Source: an uncultured bacterium (GTDB taxonomy: Bacteria; Patescibacteriota; CALEFQ01). Taken from it: a stretch of 17,753 bases of DNA. The notes under the pieces are model-generated. The model ran no database searches. It saw only the letters and a program-made list of their open reading frames with translations, and had not been told where the DNA came from. Below are positions 13,037 through 17,753 of the stretch, piece after piece (the stretch's first letter is position 1; each line of letters starts with the position of its first letter). The translations under genes were made by a program, and so were the position numbers. The DNA lies in the NCBI GenBank assembly GCA_937877125.1, contig CALEFQ010000031.1:1-17753 (forward strand), given 5' to 3'.

Positions 13037-13064
13037 TTGACCGGATAAAGAGTGGTGGTAGAAT
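13037..13064 (+). promoter_or_regulatory. Promoter of the large lipoprotein-like gene
   Basis: TTGACC (13037-13042), 16-base spacer, TAGAAT (13059-13064), starting three bases after the peptidase stop codon. It implies a leader of about 95 A-rich bases. Confidence 0.55.
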
Positions 13065-13165
13065 TGAAGGAGCTGGGGGTAAGCTTGAAGATAAAAATTC
13101 AAAATTGAAAAGAGGTTTAAAGTCAAAAAATAAAACCGGGACAAATTTTACTAAACAATAATTTT

Positions 13166-15910
13166 ATGAAAAAGCCCATCACCCTCGTTCTTTTACTGGT
13201 TTTTTCTCTGCTTCTTTTCCCGTCCTGCACTCAGACGACGGTCGACCAAGTGGTCAATGAGGTAGAAAAAGAAGTGGCTCAAGAGACCGCTCCGGATTCT
13301 ACTGGTCAACAGTCCGCGGCACCAGTGCCGACGCCTTCGACCGCTTCCACTGTGCCCCCGCCGCCCGGCGATACCGGGACGACGACTACCGGCACGACCC
13401 AGCAAGCATTTGAGACGAACGGCGATCTGATCAGCGGCTGGTACTGGGTGCGCGACAAAGCGTTGAAGCAATACGCGCAATGGCGCCTGGTCAATGTTCC
13501 TGACGGCAACGGTGATCTGGACGTGCAGATGGAAGTGCTGGCGACCAATACCTTTAGCGGCGGCCGGGGTTATGACGCTAAATTCAAGGTTTTTTACGAC
13601 AACACGCCGATTGCCTCGGATTCTCCCAGTGTGACCGTGACCCTCAAAAATGTTTCGCCCGCTTCCGATCCGGTCGGTTATACCTGCCGCGGTTCCGTGT
13701 CTATACCGCGTTCGGCCCTGGGTGTCGGCACGACACTCTATTTGAAAGCCATGCGATCCAGCGCGACGGACAATCACGTTGCTTTTAATAAGGAGAGCAT
13801 CAAAAATTTCACTCTCGGTTCCGGCACTAGTGGCGGACAGCTGAATGATGAATCAGGCCACAACACCGGCGATACCACCGGTGGCGACGCCACGGGCGGA
13901 GAAACGACCGGCGGCGACAATCAGGGCGGGGGACAGCTGATCGAGCCGGAGCTAGATAGCGACAATGATTTTGTGACGGACAAAAACGAGCAGCTTTTCC
14001 AGACCGATCCCAATAATCCCGATACCGACGGCGACGGGCTGATCGACGGCAAAGATCTGTCGCCGCTGATCAAGCCGAATACCCCAGGTTTTGAGAGCAA
14101 CCAAAAAGTCGGCATGGTGCGCATTGAACAGCCGATCAAGGCTTACGGGCTGGATGGCTGGGTGGAGACTTATTACAAGCACTACGGCTTCTTCTCGTCC
14201 TGGATGGAGTATCTCGATACTTATTATGATGAAGGCACCAAGCGCAGTATTATGGATGAGGCGCATTATAAGGAGGCGGTCAATAAGGTTTTTGAGACGG
14301 ATGATTTTGTCGCCTACCGGATGGAAAACGTGACTCCCGCGCAAGTGGCCGTCGAAGATTCCGAGTGGACGGCTGATCAGGCGCCGGAAAATTCCTATAC
14401 TTTTGCGGCGGGATTTTTCCATCCGAATGAGTACCGTTTTTATTACGATTACCTGACTGATTACCAGCGTGCTTATCTAAAAAATAATGCCGAAATAAAG
14501 TATCCCGCGGACGATAATTACTTCCAATATCTGACTTATCCGATCAAGATGAAAACCGGCCTGGAACAGACGATTTCCGTCCAGTTTGATTCGCCGGCGG
14601 CGTTTGCCGGCATGAATTACCAGGACGACCAGCATTACAAATTGCCGGGATTCATATATTCTCTGTATAAATCAGGTGATTTCAACGACGATACCAATCT
14701 AGCCAGCTATGAAAATTTGGCGGTCGCCACCCTGGAAGACCAATCCAATTTTGTGGCGACTTTCCGGATTCCCAAAGAAAAAGCCACGGCGTCCTCGGGC
14801 CAAATAAAAATCACCCCGGTCTGGGTGGAAAAAAACGGAAACTCGACGGTTTATAATCCTTTGCACCTGGCTTGGGATTTGCGGGGGCTGACGCGCGATA
14901 TCGTTTATCAGCGCAGTTCCAACGGCAACAGTAAAGTGGTTTCCGAAGAATTTCATGATTTCGCCGACCTCAATAACAGCGTTCGCGAACCGGCGTTTTT
15001 CAGCGGGCAAAGCGGCGCCAATGTGCAGAAGCGCTCCGAGTGGCAGGGCGTGGTCAAGCACGATCCGCAAGCCGGCGCGAATGAAAAATACGAAGTGATG
15101 GACATGACCGAAACGATTACCACTTACGCGCAGGCCGGCGGCGGGATGATCCAGAGTCTGGCCTCGCTGACGGAAAACATGGTCACGGCGGTCAACAAAG
15201 TAGACGACATTTCTTCCCTGCCGGCTAACCACTGGGCACGCTCGCCAAAATACGGCGGCGCCATGGCCGGGGTAGCGGCGATCAACGGGGTCGCCTCCAT
15301 GGTGGCTAGCGGACAGTCTGCTTGGGTAGCTTACAAGGAAGGAGAAGCGGTTAATACAATTTATTATGCGGCGCAGACCGGTTTGACGGCGGCGCAAACG
15401 ACGCAGGCCTTGGTTCAAATCAGCGAGAACACTCTGGGCATGGCGGGCAAAGCCGGCAAGCTGGCGAAAATCACTTCCAAAAAAGCGTCCGTCGGCCTGG
15501 CGGCGGCGATCGGAGTAGTCGAGATTTCCTATGACGTTTACAATTTAGCTAATACCGATGATCCGATCTTGGAAACGGCTTACTCGGAAAAGATTGCGGG
15601 TGACACCATAAATACCGGCATTTCAATCGCAGCGGTATTTTCGTCCCATACCCTGGCCTTTCAGCTGACCTGGACCATTGAAGCCGAACTCTATGGCGCT
15701 ATCTTCGGTGAGGATTTCGCTTATCGCGTCGCTTCGTCACCGGGCAGTGCCGTGGTTTTCCTGGTGGAATATTTCATCACCGGCACTATTCCGTCCCAGA
15801 TGGCGACCGATGCCTATACTGATATCCGGGAAGAATTGATCACGCAAATCGATTCCTTGAATGAGGTGCCGCTGCCGTACATGTCTATTTTTATCGATCC
15901 TGATCTCTGA
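13166..15910 (+). CDS. Large secreted, probably lipid-anchored surface protein with TSP3-type calcium repeat (914 aa)
   Basis: The N-terminus MKKPITLVLLLVFSLLLFPSC is a signal sequence with a plausible, non-ideal lipobox (FPS-Cys21). Residues about 40-85 are a Pro/Thr/Ser linker. About 90-218 form a beta domain (WYWVRDKALKQYAQWRL, GYDAKFKVFYDN). A Gly/Thr spacer (219-257) follows. Residues 263-298 are a thrombospondin type 3-like calcium-binding repeat (DSDNDFVTDKNE, then DTDGDGLIDGKDLSP). The long remainder is unrecognised. From about residue 655 it becomes Gly/Ala-rich with amphipathic or membrane-like stretches (YGGAMAGVAAINGVASMVAS; KASVGLAAAIGVVEISYDV; VVFLVEYFITGTIP). That could mark a membrane-inserting or secretion-related region; this is inference. 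No SD is visible. It is the largest gene in the window and probably acts at the cell surface. Confidence 0.83.
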   Translation: MKKPITLVLLLVFSLLLFPSCTQTTVDQVVNEVEKEVAQETAPDSTGQQSAAPVPTPSTASTVPPPPGDTGTTTTGTTQQAFETNGDLISGWYWVRDKALKQYAQWRLVNVPDGNGDLDVQMEVLATNTFSGGRGYDAKFKVFYDNTPIASDSPSVTVTLKNVSPASDPVGYTCRGSVSIPRSALGVGTTLYLKAMRSSATDNHVAFNKESIKNFTLGSGTSGGQLNDESGHNTGDTTGGDATGGETTGGDNQGGGQLIEPELDSDNDFVTDKNEQLFQTDPNNPDTDGDGLIDGKDLSPLIKPNTPGFESNQKVGMVRIEQPIKAYGLDGWVETYYKHYGFFSSWMEYLDTYYDEGTKRSIMDEAHYKEAVNKVFETDDFVAYRMENVTPAQVAVEDSEWTADQAPENSYTFAAGFFHPNEYRFYYDYLTDYQRAYLKNNAEIKYPADDNYFQYLTYPIKMKTGLEQTISVQFDSPAAFAGMNYQDDQHYKLPGFIYSLYKSGDFNDDTNLASYENLAVATLEDQSNFVATFRIPKEKATASSGQIKITPVWVEKNGNSTVYNPLHLAWDLRGLTRDIVYQRSSNGNSKVVSEEFHDFADLNNSVREPAFFSGQSGANVQKRSEWQGVVKHDPQAGANEKYEVMDMTETITTYAQAGGGMIQSLASLTENMVTAVNKVDDISSLPANHWARSPKYGGAMAGVAAINGVASMVASGQSAWVAYKEGEAVNTIYYAAQTGLTAAQTTQALVQISENTLGMAGKAGKLAKITSKKASVGLAAAIGVVEISYDVYNLANTDDPILETAYSEKIAGDTINTGISIAAVFSSHTLAFQLTWTIEAELYGAIFGEDFAYRVASSPGSAVVFLVEYFITGTIPSQMATDAYTDIREELITQIDSLNEVPLPYMSIFIDPDL

Positions 15911-15968
15911 GTGGACTGCTTATAGTTCGGCTAAGAGATTATGCGCCAAGCTTATTTTGATCAATATC

Positions 15969-16358
15969 ATGGATGATCTGATTGTTAAAAAATCAAAAAT
16001 TCACGGTCAGGGAGTCTTTGCCAACCGCGATTTTCGGAAGGGGGAGAAAGTTTTGGCGTGGGATTTGAGTCACAAAATCTTGAAAAAAAAGGTTGAAAAA
16101 CTCTCTCCTGAAGCCAAAAGAGGCACTTTCTTTTGGCGGGGCCGGTATTATGTCGCCACTGGCTTTGGTAAGTATTTGAATCATTCTTGCGACGCCAATA
16201 CCTATGCGAAAAAGGCTTGTGATTTTGCCAAAAAAAATATCAAAAAAGGCGAAGAAATTACGATTGATATGTCTCAAGAGACGGTCGTCGGCCCCAGAAC
16301 CAAGTGCCACTGCGGAAGTCGCAATTGCCGCGGTTGGGTGGAATTAAAAGACGTTTGA
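15969..16358 (+). CDS. SET-domain protein-lysine methyltransferase-like protein, 129 aa
   Basis: SET proteins transfer methyl from S-adenosylmethionine to lysine side chains. ATG 15969 is chosen because the domain starts at once (MDDLIVKKSKIHGQGVFANRDFRKGEKVL); an earlier in-frame ATG overlaps the upstream gene. Present are the first motif GQGVFA (residues 14-19), the cofactor/active-site stretch YLNHSCDANT (about 73-82), IKKGEEITIDM, and a post-SET-like zinc cluster KCHCGSRNCRG near the C-terminus. The protein is a minimal SET domain without other modules. There is no SD and no clear promoter in the 58-base gap. The target is unknown; ribosomal or DNA-binding proteins are possible. Confidence 0.88.
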   Translation: MDDLIVKKSKIHGQGVFANRDFRKGEKVLAWDLSHKILKKKVEKLSPEAKRGTFFWRGRYYVATGFGKYLNHSCDANTYAKKACDFAKKNIKKGEEITIDMSQETVVGPRTKCHCGSRNCRGWVELKDV

Positions 16359-16372
16359 TGGCCGCTCGGCGA

Positions 16373-16401
16373 TTGACCGATTAGGACTGATGCCTTATAC
16401 T
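16373..16401 (+). promoter_or_regulatory. Promoter of the DedA-family gene
   Basis: TTGACC (16373-16378), 17-base spacer, TATACT (16396-16401). The leader is about 27 bases and lacks an SD. Confidence 0.8.
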
Positions 16402-16434
16402 GATTACCGGTGCCAATGATGACATTTTTTTATT

Positions 16435-17100
16435 ATGCTTGAAGAATTCGTCAATTGGGCTTTACAGCTGACCGCCAATCTTGGTTACTGGGGCGTGATG
16501 ATTTTGATGATGGTGGAAAGCTCTTTTATTCCTTTCCCTTCGGAAATCGTCGTCCCGCCGGCCGCTTATCTGGCCAGCCTGGGGCAGATGAACGTGTTTT
16601 TAGTGGTCGCCGCCGGGGTTGCCGGCAGCGTGCTGGGAGCGGTTATTAATTATGTTTTGGCGGCGTCGCTGGGCCGATTGGTGATTTACAAAATTTCTAA
16701 ACACCGCTGGGCAAAGTTCATTTTCTTGAGTCCGGACAAGGTAGAGCGAGCCGAAAAATATTTTCTGAAAAACTCCAATTCGGCCACTTTTTGGGGTCGG
16801 CTGATTCCGGTTTTCCGCCAGCTGGTTTCCATCCCGGCGGGGTTTTGCAAGATGCCGTTTGGCCGTTTTGTTTTGCTGACCGCCGGCGGTTCGGCCATTT
16901 GGGTTTCGATTTTGGCGGCGCTGGGATATTTTATCGGCGCCAATCAGGAGATTTTGAAACGCTATTACGAGGAAATATCTTGGGCTATTCTAATCATCGC
17001 CGTGGGCTATATTGTTTACAAGATTTATCGCCACCGGAAGAAAAAGCGTCCGATTCAGACGGCTAGTTCCGATTCGGTCCCGCCGGCCGGCAAAAAATAA
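16435..17100 (+). CDS. DedA/VTT-family membrane protein
   Basis: DedA-family proteins are multi-helix inner-membrane proteins; some flip lipid carriers such as undecaprenyl phosphate. The 221-aa product carries the family landmarks: the acidic re-entrant motif VESSFIPFPSEIVVPPAAYL (about residues 27-46), the GSVLGAVINYVLAASLGR segment, and the basic motif FWGRLIPVFRQLVSIPAGFCKMPFGRF (about 119-145). The two conserved arginines lie in GRLIPVFR. Several hydrophobic helices follow, and a Lys/Arg-rich cytoplasmic tail (YRHRKKKRP) ends the protein. Start ATG 16435 has no SD, but a near-consensus promoter sits 34 bases upstream. Substrate not determinable here. Confidence 0.9.
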   Translation: MLEEFVNWALQLTANLGYWGVMILMMVESSFIPFPSEIVVPPAAYLASLGQMNVFLVVAAGVAGSVLGAVINYVLAASLGRLVIYKISKHRWAKFIFLSPDKVERAEKYFLKNSNSATFWGRLIPVFRQLVSIPAGFCKMPFGRFVLLTAGGSAIWVSILAALGYFIGANQEILKRYYEEISWAILIIAVGYIVYKIYRHRKKKRPIQTASSDSVPPAGKK

Positions 17101-17120
17101 AACCGGTGTTCGTATCGCGA

Positions 17121-17145
17121 AAACTCGGCTGATCCGAGTTTTTTG
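17121..17145 (+). terminator. Terminator after the DedA-family gene
   Basis: AAACTCGG (17121-17128), five-base loop, CCGAGTTT (17134-17141), then T to 17144. Confidence 0.88.
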
Positions 17146-17148
17146 TAT

Positions 17149-17215
17149 CAGCCATTTTGAAATGTCTAGGTAGTTTAAGGCACCATGTAACATGGTGCTG
17201 GCTAGAAGATGGCTG
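17149..17215. repeat. Nested inverted repeat (three stacked stems)
   Basis: CAGCCAT (17149-17155) pairs with ATGGCTG (17209-17215); TCTAG (17165-17169) with CTAGA (17202-17206); GCACCATG (17180-17187) with CATGGTGC (17191-17198) around a TAA loop. The three stems share one axis and form a single long hairpin of 67 bases. No frame is conserved through it. It may be a small RNA, a non-autonomous repeat or a processing site. Confidence 0.65.
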
Positions 17216-17293
17216 AAAAGATCAAGGCTGTCAACTAATCTTTGGCCAAAATATTTTAACCCGTTTCTATTTGTTGCCTCATGCCGGCCGGCA

Positions 17294-17319
17294 GTGACTT
17301 TTTGTAACCAAAAAGTCAC
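17294..17319. repeat. Perfect 11-bp inverted repeat
   Basis: GTGACTTTTTG (17294-17304), TAAC loop, CAAAAAGTCAC (17309-17319). The A/T tracts lie inside the stem, so it is not a normal terminator. An echo (CAAAAAGTTC) follows at once. Confidence 0.75.
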
Positions 17320-17328
17320 CAAAAAGTT

Positions 17329-17401
17329 CTGGGGGGCATAAAGTCGCCCATGCTGTAGTTGTGTCAGGTAGCTTCGATTAGGGCTCCTGAATGCCCCCCA
17401 G
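17329..17401. repeat. 11-bp inverted repeat around a 51-base loop
   Basis: CTGGGGGGCAT (17329-17339) and its exact reverse complement ATGCCCCCCAG (17391-17401) bound a 51-base core. Together with the adjacent hairpin at 17294 this may be one mobile palindromic element. The rest of the gene-free stretch (17216-17290 and 17402-17517) shows nothing I can name. Confidence 0.65.
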
Positions 17402-17517
17402 ACCCCCAGCCGAAATTATGTCTGCAAACTAAAAAGTAATCAGAATCCTTGCCGTTTTTTCTTGTTTAATCGGCAGACCGTATATATGTAACCGGCGGAA
17501 GCTAGTGGTATTACATT

Positions 17518-17546
17518 TTGACCGGTCGAGAGCGATGGTTTATAAT
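17518..17546 (+). promoter_or_regulatory. Strong promoter of the truncated terminal gene
   Basis: TTGACC (17518-17523), 17-base spacer, perfect TATAAT (17541-17546). Leader to the ATG at 17572 is about 20 bases, with no SD. Confidence 0.8.
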
Positions 17547-17571
17547 TCAGTTATATTCTTAAATTATTTTT

Positions 17572-17706
17572 ATGTATCAACAACCCTCTCCTGTTTCACC
17601 CGCGCCCGCAGCGCCTAAAAAAATTCCGGTGTGGGCGATTATTTTGATTATTGCCGTGATCGCCATTGTCATCGTGGTGGTGCTGGTTCTCTGGTGGCAA
17701 AATACC
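17572..17706 (+). CDS. Membrane protein N-terminus, truncated at contig end
   Basis: The frame from ATG 17572 gives MYQQPSPVSPAPAAPKKIPV followed by one long hydrophobic helix (WAIILIIAVIAIVIVVVLVL) and WWQNT. This is a Pro/Ala-rich cytoplasmic start plus a single membrane anchor, common in small exported or pilin-like CPR proteins, but no family can be named from 45 residues. True sequence ends at 17706; the frame stays open through the adapter to the window end and would add about 15 false residues (RSEERRVGKECRSRW). The strong promoter upstream supports it as a real gene. Confidence 0.7.
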
Positions 17707-17753
17707 AGATCGGAAGAGCGTCGTGTAGGGAAAGAGTGTAGATCTCGGTGGTC
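17707..17753 (+). other. Illumina adapter sequence (assembly contamination)
   Basis: The last 47 bases, beginning AGATCGGAAGAGCGTCGTGT and continuing to CTCGGTGGTC, match the standard Illumina TruSeq universal adapter in reverse complement, as I know it. It is not biological sequence. The exact junction may be off by a base or two. Confidence 0.97.

Noticed and set aside
14699..15418. 239-codon minus-strand frame inside the large lipoprotein gene
   Set aside because: Antisense shadow, rich in Arg and His, without ribosome site or promoter.
17101..17571. tRNA or other structured RNA gene
   Set aside because: No cloverleaf, anticodon arm or T-loop sequence could be formed; only inverted repeats are visible.

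Overview
The window looks like the end of a metagenome-assembled contig from a Patescibacteria (candidate phyla radiation) bacterium. The pointers are small secreted and membrane proteins of unknown family, a pair of PD-(D/E)XK nucleases of a type I associate with that group, a SET-domain protein, a C39-like peptidase, a RAYT transposase with its palindromic repeats, and many genes without a Shine-Dalgarno (SD) sequence. Several clear genes end in TGA, so the TGA=glycine code of Gracilibacteria/Absconditabacteria is unlikely. The phylum is inferred from gene content only; no rRNA or tRNA was seen. The last 47 bases are Illumina adapter, so the contig end is artificial.

Left part (1-6700): a row of independent, mostly single-gene units, most with a TTGACA-like/-10 promoter, a strong AAGGAGG ribosome binding site and a hairpin-plus-T terminator. 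They encode a secreted protein running off the left edge (minus strand), a guanylate kinase family protein, a 65-aa membrane protein, a secreted protein with a carbohydrate-binding-like domain and a long Thr-Pro linker, two paralogous unknown proteins flanking a Mu Gam-like DNA-end-binding protein, and a four-helix membrane protein coupled by ATGA to a 46-aa membrane peptide.

Middle part (6700-10822): type 1 isopentenyl-diphosphate isomerase, two Cys-rich RecB/Cas4-like PD-(D/E)XK proteins, a RAYT with one copy of its repeat upstream and a second copy inside its own reading frame, and an overlapping YgjP-like metallopeptidase.

Right part (10823-17753): a heliorhodopsin with all key residues, a convergent small unknown gene, a secreted C39-like peptidase read divergently from it, a 914-aa lipoprotein-like surface protein with a calcium-binding repeat and a Gly/Ala-rich membrane-like C-terminus, a SET-domain methyltransferase, a DedA-family membrane protein, a roughly 430-bp non-coding stretch full of inverted repeats, and the start of a membrane protein cut off by the adapter. 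Most genes here lack an SD, and at least two have a -10 box so close to the ATG that leaderless mRNA is likely.

The strongest points of interest are the heliorhodopsin (with idi nearby but no retinal-making genes in view), the RAYT interrupted in frame by its own repeat, the paralog-Gam-paralog cluster whose duplicated genes also share terminators, and the adapter-derived chimeric reading frame.
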